Assembly: GCA_948146395.1 (NCBI GenBank)
Contig: OX411544.1
Span: 90,927,112-90,991,111, forward strand
Origin: Fragum whitleyi
Lineage: Eukaryota > Mollusca > Bivalvia > Cardiida > Cardiidae
Reading direction: 5' to 3'
Length of the DNA stretch: 64,000 bases
A model generated the notes under the pieces. The model worked only from the letters and a program-made list of their open reading frames with translations, did no database searches and was not told where the DNA came from. The number at the start of each line of letters is the position of its first letter. Within the stretch, counting starts at the first letter, position 1. Shown in pieces: positions 45,528 to 54,088 of this stretch. Position numbers and translations under genes: made by a program.

Positions 45528-46431
45528 AGCTCACCTGAGCACGAAGTGCTCAAGGTGAGCTATTGTGATTGTAGAATGTCCGTCGTCCGTCATCAGTCGT
45601 GCGTCGTCCACAATTTCTTTAAACATCTTCTCCTCCTAAACCAGTGGGCCAATCTTGATGAAACTTGGCAGGGATGTTCCTTGGGTCAAGCTCTACCAAA
45701 GTTGTTCAAATAAATGAAATCGACCCTTAACCTTCTCTTTACCCTTAACAAAAAGGGTGAAAATATGAAAATCTTTAAAAATCTTCTTCTCTGAAACCAG
45801 TAGGCAGATATCTTTCATATTTGGTATGTAGCATCATCTAGTGGACCTCGACCAAGTTTTTTCATATCAAGACCCTGGGTTCATTTTTGGGCTTTGCCCG
45901 GGCCCAACCCTTTTTACATAGAGTCAAAGTGCGAAAATCTTTAAAAATCTTCTTCTCTGAAACCAGATGGCAGACAGCTTTCATATTTGGTGTGTAGCAT
46001 CACCTAGTGGGCCTCTACCAAGTTTGTTCACATCAAGACCCTTGGGTCATATTTGGGCTTTGCACAGGTGCATCCCTTTATCTCTTATAAGCACGAAGGG
46101 TAAAAAAATGAAAATCTTCAAAAATCTTCTTCTCTGAAACCAGTCGGTAGACAGCTTTCATAGTTAGTATGTAGCATCATCTTATGGACCTCTTCCAAGT
46201 TTGTTCATATCAAGACCCTGAGGTCACATTTGGGGTCCAACCAGGTGCATCCCTTTTTACATAGAATCAAAGAGCAAAAAGGCATATTTGTCTTGCTCGT
46301 CGCTGAAAACGTTCCATGGTATTGATCTTATGCAATTATCTTCTTTTTGACACCTGCCTATCTAATTAATGTGATGTCCCAGGGGTCAAAGAGACTCAGG
46401 TGAGCGATCTAGGACCATCTTGGTCCTCTTG
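45528..46431 (+). mobile_element. CTCACCTGAGC palindrome-ended element, complete (904 bp)
   Basis: Starts AGCTCACCTGAGCACG with its mate AAGTGCTCAAGGTGAGCT, forming a 5' hairpin. GTCCGTCGTC DNA follows, then about four body units of roughly 170 bp (AATCTTCTTCTCTGAAACCAG, TTTCATATTTGG, TAGCATCATCTAGTGG, TATCAAGACCCTGGG). It ends with CAGGTGAGCGATC and the hairpin AGGACCATCTTGGTCCT followed by CTTG. It sits inside a P module of the array; flanking T-run and CTGTATTT match the uninterrupted modules. No ORF of note. Confidence 0.9.
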
Positions 46432-46895
46432 TTTCTGTATTTAGCCCCAAAAGAAACCCTTTTCCAGGGGATATCTTCCCCTGCAATGCATATGTAAGCT
46501 TGTTTGAGAATGAATTCGTGTCTATATATTGGTCTACCAATACTTCGTGAACACACAAAATTGCATTGAAAAGACGCCTTTTTTATTCACTACGAGAAGC
46601 ATTGGTAGACCAATATATAGATACAGATTATTTTTCCAACAAGCTTAAATATACCCTTCAGGGGAAGATATCCCCGGGAAAAGGGTTTCTTTTGGGGCCT
46701 AATGCAGAGAGAAAAGGGGCTCAGAATGTTTTGGGGGAAAAAGTATCTAGAACAGAAACAGATGAGAAATAAATTAACATTTCTTTAAATGCGATATTTG
46801 TCATCGCGGCTCGCGAACTATTGGTAGATCAATATATGGGTCGACTTTAAGTTCGCAGTGAAACAGAGCATTTATGAAAAGTCTATCTTAGTGGT

Positions 46896-47166
46896 GGAAT
46901 ACAGTTTAGTAATAAATGTTTATCATTTTTTGTTGTATAGTGACCATCACATTGCAACTGTAGTTTTATGAGCTGTAGTTACCAGCTTTGCTGGATCGCT
47001 ATTTAAAGCACTGTTTGTCGAGGAAATGGGTCATTTAAGAAAAGTTGATCTTGTGTTTCTTCGAAATGTCGGAAATGTTTTTTTCTCCACGGGCATCAAC
47101 TGCTCTGCGTTCAGGTCGAGACAGAGATGCAAACAGCTTTCCAATAATACCAGCTATGCACGTGCT
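46896..47166. other. Edge of the palindrome array, no gene
   Basis: A segment TCATTTAAGAAAAGTTGATC near 47032 resembles the Q-module flank, so the array may have extended here before decaying. Confidence 0.4.
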
Positions 47167-48586
47167 TACGAGGGTTGTCCGGAAAGTTCGTAGACATCAT
47201 CTAGTACATACATACTGTATGTCTATGGCTTTTTAACACTACACGTCAATATTCAATATTATTCAAAGAGCCGTTATACAAATTTTCAAGGAGATTCTCC
47301 TGTTAATAATGAAATAACATAGAATTTTGTAAAGGCATGTTGGTTGGTGCGGAGCACAAAATGACGCTGCAACGCAAAATATGAAGTCGACGTAAAACTC
47401 TGCTTCCTTTAGTCGAATCTAATAGTAACAATTACGGGTATTTATCGATGTTTTGTCTTTATTTTAACCTACCCGTCATATTATGTTATGATTATAAATA
47501 GCAAGCGTTGCCTACTTTTAGAAAAAAATATTTATTGCTTATAATCAGGGAAAAAAATAAACACCAAATTTTGCCGCTTCGTTTTGTAATCATATAACAT
47601 TAATCCAAAATATCAATAAAATTCAACTGAATTTCATGATACCACAGATTAACCATAAGTGTTTCATCTACTGCTGGTTTCTACTGCTGGTTTCTGAGGC
47701 AAATTAAGGTCATGTGTATCCATGATTCCATTCAGTCCTATAACATTCGTTTTCTAAAAAGCTATACCTAAAACGCGCAAAACTCATTTTTCTGTATTGT
47801 TCAATTATCAAAATGAATTTTCATTAGAAATCATTTCATATAGTGTTTTTCGACCATCATCCATTTCAACTGTTCACTTATCATTGAAGATCGACACTTC
47901 AACCACTACCAAACTTTGTTCTCAAAACCCCTTTTAATCGGACTGCGTGTCGTCACAATGACGTTCCCAACTAAACCGCAGACTTTGCATTAAAGCAGCT
48001 TTGCTAAAAATTATTTATTACTAGTTACTGGAAATTTCCAACTGAAAAATACCATATGTTGAAAAGGATCTGTAATTTGTTCCTGTAATAGTTATAAACG
48101 GTTCAGATATGTTTTTCTTCGCCTTACCCGGATTTTAAGAAAAATGCTGAAAAGACGCTTCTCCGCCACAACGTCTGACGGCGTCATTTTCCGTTCCATC
48201 TCGCGCACGGTTTGCTATAATATTCTTCATTTACACGAGTATTTATAAAGCGATCACTTTGAAAATAGTACAAGACAATAGTCATATACTGTGCACAATC
48301 AATACATTTTAATTTTGATATTCTCAAAAGATCTAAGTCTTGAAAAAACTGTTTTAGAATTCAATCGTTATCGGTAAATCTTTATAATTTCGACGTGCTC
48401 CGGGTACCGCTAGGTGGGGTTGCAAAGGCAACTGTCATTTACATGTCAATGAAAAAGTTGAACATTTTTCTTCGGGTATGAAGTCAGTGATAATTAGGGT
48501 AGCGATTAACATAAGAATTATGAATAAAATGGAAGTAGTTAATGAGAATTTCAGACTGTCTACGAACTTTCCGGACAACCCTCGTA
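47167..48586. mobile_element. Non-autonomous mariner-like element with 29-bp perfect inverted repeats
   Basis: TACGAGGGTTGTCCGGAAAG plus TTCGTAGAC at 47167-47195 is repeated exactly, inverted, at 48558-48586. The outer TA is compatible with the TA target of Tc1/mariner elements, and the TACGAGGGT start resembles known mariner ends. Length is 1.42 kb, but no frame longer than about 65 codons lies between and no transposase motif was recognised, so it is either a deletion derivative with foreign filler or a non-autonomous family. Confidence 0.85.
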
Positions 48587-49618
48587 TTTGTGCAAAAAGG
48601 GGTATAATGCATTGACAAAGCACATTTACTGTAAATAGGATAAACGGTAAATTTATATTATATTGGCGTTAGGATACGGATGATTGCACAAAGAAAGTAG
48701 TTCCGTCTTTCGCGCATTAATATTTTAAAGGTGCAGGCATTTTGGTGATATTGATGATAAACTGCGAGGGTCTGTTGACTATGATAAATGTTAAAAACTT
48801 TTACTTGGCACGCAAAGTAAAACTGTATTATGCCCTTGTCGTTTGGACTCTTTAAAAATTACCAAATTCATACGCTTATTGATCATCTGACTGTTCTGTA
48901 AATGTTTTTTTTTTTCAAAGTTTCTGATAGCGAAATATTCGAAAATATCGATGTTTTTTCTAACTTGTTTTTGAAATAGTTACCATCTTACCATAGAAAT
49001 AATGATGAACAGACATTAAATTTAACATATTAACAAAATAAAATAGTTGATTACTTTCGTTTTGACTTCCGAACTAGACAGGAAGAAATAGAAAATGTCT
49101 CCTGCGTATGCTCAGGGCCTAAACATTCATGCCCCCTATCTAAGTAACCTCAGCTGCTTTGTATAATTTACCCACAATTCACCTGAGAAGGGTAAAATTT
49201 ACAAGACAATCAATTGATTGGTTTAGAACAGCTACCTAGGTTATTCTGGTGCAGAAAGCTTCACTTTCTCATTATCCTAGACGATCTTTGAGTTTGTATT
49301 TGACTGTTCATATGATATTTCGAATTTTCATTACTAAAAAGTTAAGTAATATACATTATGATTGCGCATGAGCAATGTTTTATATCATAAGAGGTCAAAA
49401 ACACAGGTCACAAGGCTAAAGAACCTTACTTTAGTGCCTGTAAACTTATTACGATTTAAAAGATGAACACTTAAACAAATAAGTAGTAATATCAATGGAT
49501 GGAATCAAGGGAGGCAACCACCCTTGTTAACTTTCATGACAAAATGTTGAAGTTACCTTTCCTTTTTAAGTGCTATCCTGTTTTGACAAGAGGAATGAAG
49601 TAACTATATAGGAAAAGT
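48587..49618. other. AT-rich stretch without recognisable gene
   Basis: No gene or repeat structure could be supported. A T-run lies near 48906. Confidence 0.4.
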
Positions 49619-49900
49619 TGTGCCTGACATGGGACCTCTGGAACGCTAGCACCGCGCTCTACCAACTAAGCTCTCTCACCAATGGGTGGATGATCGTAAA
49701 CCTAAGTGAGATAGCAGTAGGAGGCTAGGAAAGGGTGTAATGGTAGTACAGGTGAAAGAAATACCAGAAATCCATTGTTAGGTGCTCCGACTGCGGCGAT
49801 ATAACTGCGAAATTGTTGAAAGCAGCGTAATACCAATTCAAACAAACAAACTACCAACTAAGCTAACCTGGCACCTGGTCATGAGTCTACCCAACGTCGA
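49619..49900 (-). repeat. tRNA-like sequence interrupted by a SINE
   Basis: Read on the minus strand, TGCCAGGTTAGCTTAGTTGG (ending near 49857) continues on the far side of the insert as a box-B-poor remainder (49619-49672). It is a decayed relative of 50021-50094 and carries the same upstream flank, CCTGGTCATGAGTCTACCCA, showing a local duplication about 230 bp apart once the insert is removed. Confidence 0.7.
49673..49850 (+). mobile_element. 5'-truncated SINE with 14-bp target duplication
   Basis: The SINE body starts at CTCTCACCAATGGGTGG and ends GAAAGCAGCGTAATACC with an (AAAC)n-like tail. CTACCAACTAAGCT occurs immediately before (49659-49672) and after (49851-49864), an exact 14-bp target-site duplication inside the tRNA-like sequence. 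This is direct evidence of insertion by target-primed reverse transcription. Confidence 0.92.
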
Positions 49901-50020
49901 TCACTACACTCCTCCGGTTTTTAACCAATTGGAGCCAGTCCCATACTGCTCCCAAATGGCGGAACCAAGTGTTCTCTGTTTACTTCTGACACCATTGAAG
50001 TAATCAAGGGTGGAAAAGTT

Positions 50021-50094
50021 GTGCCCGACATGGGACTCGAACCCACGAACCCGGGAACACTAGCAAGGCGCTCTACCAACTGAGCTAACCGGGC
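50021..50094 (-). tRNA. tRNA-like sequence, probably pseudo-tRNA
   Basis: On the minus strand GCCCGGTTAGCTCAGTTGG opens an acceptor stem that pairs with GTCGGGC. The D stem (GCTC/GAGC) and T arm (GTGGG/CCCAT with loop TTCGAGT) are intact. The anticodon arm (CCTTG CTAGTGT TCCCG) does not pair, so a functional tRNA is unlikely. It may be the founder of, or a relic from, a tRNA-derived element. Confidence 0.45.
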
Positions 50095-50641
50095 ACCTGG
50101 TCATGAGTCTACCCAACGTCGATCACTACAAGAATTAAGGAGTTCCAATAGCCTGCTTTAGTGTGGATAGGAACACATTTGAGTATCTATTAGCCCATTT
50201 ATGTACTTCAACTTGAAACATGAAATCAAGTGACAGAAAAGGGGAGGTAATTGACAAACTTTAAACTTTAATACCTGCCTTATTTCTCAATTGATTTTGA
50301 TAAGATAAACAGCAAGTGTCTGCACAGACCTCATAGATAACAACCAAACCAGATTTTCTGGTTGATTTTACAAAATTAATTTTCCTCTGATATCGCTAAA
50401 ATGAGAGAATCTATTTACTTGGGAACTTTTTTGTGCACAAGGCTTGGAAATTCTTGAAATTTCTACTCTTCCTCCTATATAGAATAAAGTGATAAATTAA
50501 TTTCATTAGTGAAATTTTACAAAATCCACTCGTCCTGCTTATATAGACAAAGAAGGAAAAAATCATGCAAGAAGAGTAGAATTTTCAGGCCCTGGTTTAA
50601 AATGTCAACTAGAAAGTACTAAAAGTAAGATTCATGCATCA

Positions 50642-52089
50642 CAGGGTTTTCCATGACCCCCTGTTTCTTTGAATTTGGAACCCCCCCTTTTTTTTAGCTC
50701 ACCTGAGCACGAAGTGCTCAAGGTGTGCTATTGTGGTTAGGTGGATGTCCGTCTTCCATCGTCCGTCGTGCGATGTCCGTCGTCAACATTTGCCTTGTAT
50801 GCACTCTAGAGGCCACATTTTTTGCCCTATCAACCTGAATATTGGTCAGAATGATTGCCTTGATGAAAATCTCGGACAAGTTCAAAATTGGGTCATCTGG
50901 GGTCAAAAACTAGGTCACGGGGTCAAATCTAAGAAAAACCTTGTATGCACTCTAGAGGCCACATTTTTTGCCAGATCAACATGAAATTTGGTCAGAATGA
51001 TTGTCTTGATGAAATCTCAGACAAGTTCAAAATTGGGTCAACTGGGGTTAAAAACTAGGTCACGGGGTCAAATCTTAGAAAAACCTTGTATGCACTCTAG
51101 AGGCCAAAAAACCTTGTATGCACTCTAGAGGCCACATTTTTTGCCCGATCAACCTGAATTGTGGTCAGAATGATTGTCTTGATGAAATCTCGAACAAGTT
51201 CGAAATTGGGTCAACTGGGATCAAAAACTAGATCACGGTGTCAAATCTAAGAAAAACCTTGTAGGCACTATTGTGGCCGGTTTATTGCGCGATCAACCTG
51301 AACATTGGTGAGAATGATTGTCTTGATGAAATCTCAGACAAGTTCGAAATTGGGTCATTTCCGGTCAAAAACTAGGTCACAGGGTCAAATCTAAGAAAAA
51401 CCTTGTATGCACTCTAGAGGCCACATCTTTTGCTCGATCAACCTGAAATTTGGTCAGAATGATTGTCTTGATGAAATCTCAGACAAGTTTGAAATTGGGT
51501 CATTTCGGGTCAAAAACTAGGTCACAGGGTCAAATCTAAGAAAAACTTTGTATGCACTCTAGTGGCCACAATTTTTGCCCGATCAACCTGAAATTTAGTC
51601 AGAATGATTATTTTGATCAAATCTCGGACAACTTTGAAATTGGGTCATCTGGGGTCAAAAACTAGGTCACAGGTTCAAATTTTAGAAAACCATAGAGGCC
51701 ACAATTTTTGGCCAATCAACCTGAAATTTGGTCAGAATGATTGTCTAGATGAAATCTTGGATGAGATCGAATTTGGGTCATCTGGCGTGAAAAAATAGGT
51801 CACAAAATCAATTATAAAAATCCTTGTAAGTCAACCTTAAAATTGTAAAAAACGGATTCTCAAGTTGTATAGAAGTAACAGCTTTGTTTAGCTCAGTCAT
51901 TCATCATTATATTTCTCATTCTTCTTTTGAAAATTTTAGACAGTTCATTCAGGTGAGCGATTAAGGGCCACTATGGCCCTCTTGTTTAAATGAACCCCAA
52001 AATTGTCAAAGAAACATTCTTAATCTAGTTAAAGGGAGTCATAATGTGCCAAAATGACCCCCAGCTTTGAACATAGAGGGAAAACCCTG
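50642..52089. mobile_element. hAT-like MITE (CAGGGTTTTCC) split by a palindrome-ended element
   Basis: CAGGGTTTTCC at 50642 is inverted as GGAAAACCCTG ending at 52089, and TGCATCA flanks both sides (50635-50641 and 52090-52096). Removing the 50696-51984 insertion leaves an element of about 160 bp. The TIR type and the 7-bp (possibly decayed 8-bp) duplication suggest hAT. Confidence 0.8.
50696..51984 (+). mobile_element. CTCACCTGAGC palindrome-ended element, complete (1289 bp)
   Basis: Same start (AGCTCACCTGAGCACGAAG then TGCTCAAGGTGTGCT) as 45528 but a different interior: seven to eight units of about 145 bp with CCTTGTATGCACTCTAGAGG, GATCAACCTGAAATTTGGTC, GATTGTCTTGATGAAATCTC and AAACTAGGTCACGGGGTC. 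It ends CAGGTGAGCGATTAAGGGCC with hairpin AGGGCCACTATGGCCCT and CTTG. Inserted in a T-run. Confidence 0.9.
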
Positions 52090-52204
52090 TGCATCATTTT
52101 CAAGATTTGATGGGACTAAAAAAATAATGTAATTTGGGGAAATTTTTCTGCCAAAAGTGGGAAAAAAGTACCTTTTTTGAATTGGGAAGTAGCCTATCAT
52201 AGAT

Positions 52205-52330
52205 TACAGGTCAAAAAGGCCCAGTGACTGAAAGGCCGGGGTCAGAAAGGCCAGGGTCAAAAAGGCCTGCTATTAGAGTTGACCAAAAAGGCCCAGTCCT
52301 AAAAGGCCCACTCTTGAATATGACAAATAT
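52205..52330 (+). repeat. Reiterated GGTCAAAAAGGCCC motif cluster
   Basis: At least six iterations of (A)AAAGGCC in 120 bp: GGTCAAAAAGGCCCAGTG, GAAAGGCCGGGGTC, GAAAGGCCAGGGTC, AAAAAGGCCTG, CAAAAAGGCCCAGTCC, AAAAGGCCCACTC. It resembles the inverse of the cluster at 39360-39475. Confidence 0.7.
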
Positions 52331-52435
52331 GCCCACAAATATTGACCTGCAATGCTTCAAATACCTGTTCACTCATGTGTTATCACTGTGTTAAGCCTTT
52401 TCTAAAAGGCAACATTTCAGACCAGTCTTATATTA

Positions 52436-52573
52436 AATTTCACAAATTTGAAAGCTACACAAGATAACAAATGGATGCTGAGAAAGAAATAATTTATGTA
52501 ACTATTTAAAATTTCACAAATTTGAAAGCTACCCAAGATAACAAATGGATGCTGAGAAAGAAATAATTTATGT
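52436..52573 (+). repeat. Recent 70-bp tandem duplication
   Basis: AAATTTCACAAATTTGAAAG through AAATAATTTATGT occurs twice back to back with a single obvious difference (CTACACAAG versus CTACCCAAG). Confidence 0.9.
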
Positions 52574-53873
52574 TTTTACACTGTATTACACAATTAATAT
52601 TGAGGGAAAATGGGGGAAATGCTGGTAATCAGTATTTTCTGAATTTGGCAGCCCTCAACATTTACAAAGTCATTTCTAATTAATTAAGGGACTTAAAACG
52701 TGAAAATTTGGTCTTACTAATGGGAAAGGCTTAACAACAGCTAGTCATTCATGTTTTGTTTATGACATGATTTGTTTGCAGACACAGAACATACAAAATC
52801 AGAGGATACCTACTTTATACATGAGCCTTCTGCAATATTTTATAGTCAAAATAAAATTTAAAACTTCAAAAACTTAACAAAAACAATGGAACTTGGCCTT
52901 GATTGAACTGTTTCAATAATAGCCACACATAACAAAACTTAAGTTTATAATGTGGAATACTAGTTTAACAAAATAAAACAACGACAAATAAAAAAGAAAT
53001 CAACCATATGAACCACTGGCTTGATTGGATATGCCTGGATATTTACAAATCCTGAATCAGGTTTTTTTTAATTGGGGAAAGTCGTTCACAATCATATTGA
53101 AAAGCGAGTTGATCATTGGGGACTTAACTTACCATTCACCATTGCGCTTGTCTCCGTTCTCAATTCCGATCTAAAATAAAATCTTTGATAGTTCGATTTC
53201 CGGGATTGGCACCTTTCTGACAACTTTTACGATAATAATGCGCAATGAGGCTCATGATTAGCTGCTGCCACAAATGTTTGTGAATGGTGCAAGAAAGTAG
53301 GAAAGTGAAAGTAGAAAGAAACTGGTCTCTACTGTCAAAACTTTTCACGTCAAAAATCGATGTCTCTATGAAATTTTATGTAAACCAGTCACATTTTACA
53401 CCAGTTAGGGTAGACTGGTACCCATCATCATAGTAATAATAGTAAACCAGTCTACGGTTTGAGTTGCCTCCCTTTGAAAGTTTGTTTATCTTTTATGGGA
53501 AATCATGGGAAATAACTATAGATTAGATTGTATGTAGTTAAATGTTTTTACCCCTGCAGACGTTATATTGTTTGTTTACTTTCTGTACGATGATTTACTG
53601 CGACATTTAAAGGCCTAACGATTTCAAAAGGCATGTCTACGCATAATTAAATACTCGCGATTGGGAACTGCACACAGGATCGTTGGGGAGGTAGATTTGA
53701 AGATTGGGAAAGAACCGATTGTTACTTTGGGAAAAGACAGGTGATTGAATTGGGAGAAGCCAGTAGCAATTGGGAATGTTTCTGTTTACTGGCACTAGTT
53801 AAAGAAGGAAAAAAAAACGCTGTGTAAATCCCTGTCATGTCTGAACCTCTGAATATTTTATCATTCTATTACA
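52574..53873. other. Upstream region of the RNA-binding-protein gene
   Basis: No coding exon was recognised. A 3' splice acceptor (TTCTATTACAG) ends at 53873, so at least one untranslated 5' exon should lie upstream, but it could not be located. ATTGGGAA recurs four to five times at 53660-53785. An inverted pair GTAGACTGG / CCAGTCTAC lies at about 53411-53455. Confidence 0.4.
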
Positions 53874-54088
53874 GATAAGCCTGAAGACAAGCTATAGAGA
53901 CATAATTTATAATGGCATTCCGTGGTCGTGGGGGCAGAGGTGGTGGCGGAAAGAAACCTTTCATAGTGTCAACAAAGCTGTACATCGGAAATATCCCTGA
54001 CACTTGTAGAAAATTAGAGTTACAAGGATTGTTCGAACAATATGGAAAAGTAGTGGAATGTGATATTGTAAAGAATTATGGTTTTGTG
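53874..54088 (+). CDS. Exon 2 of the Lark/RBM4-like gene (first coding exon)
   Basis: Acceptor ...TTACAG before 53874, 38 nt of 5' UTR, ATG at 53912, donor GTAAGG at 54089. Encodes the Gly-rich N terminus and the first two thirds of the RRM, ending DIVKNYGFV in phase 0. The exon number assumes one upstream untranslated exon. Confidence 0.85.

Larger units (their letters stand above)
43606..46895. repeat. Array of alternately inverted palindromes, centres about 350 bp apart
   Basis: Two palindromic modules alternate. P modules are centred near 43763, 44464 and 46571; Q modules near 44113 and 45330, with a partial one near 46830. P runs from GAGCCCCTTTT to AAAAGGGGCTC with inner CAGGGGATATCTTCCCCTG. 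Q contains AACTCGCGAA ... TTCGCGAGTT. Twelve copies of the palindrome ATTGGTCTACCAAT, or one- to three-base variants, mark equivalent positions. The asymmetric parts show that the second P and Q are inverted relative to the first, and the third P is again direct. After removal of two later insertions the centre spacing is 350, 351, about 331 and about 337 bp. The ORFs over the array only mirror this repetition. Confidence 0.9.

Noticed and set aside
43692..46772. Similar ORFs of 68-124 codons with YWSTNTS and GKISPGKGF in the palindrome array
   Set aside because: Their similarity follows from the repeated, inverted DNA. They cover both strands of palindromes, and no codon-level constraint is visible.
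50021..50094. Functional tRNA gene
   Set aside because: Acceptor, D and T arms pair, but the anticodon stem does not, and a diverged duplicate sits next to it. Kept only as a tRNA-like sequence.
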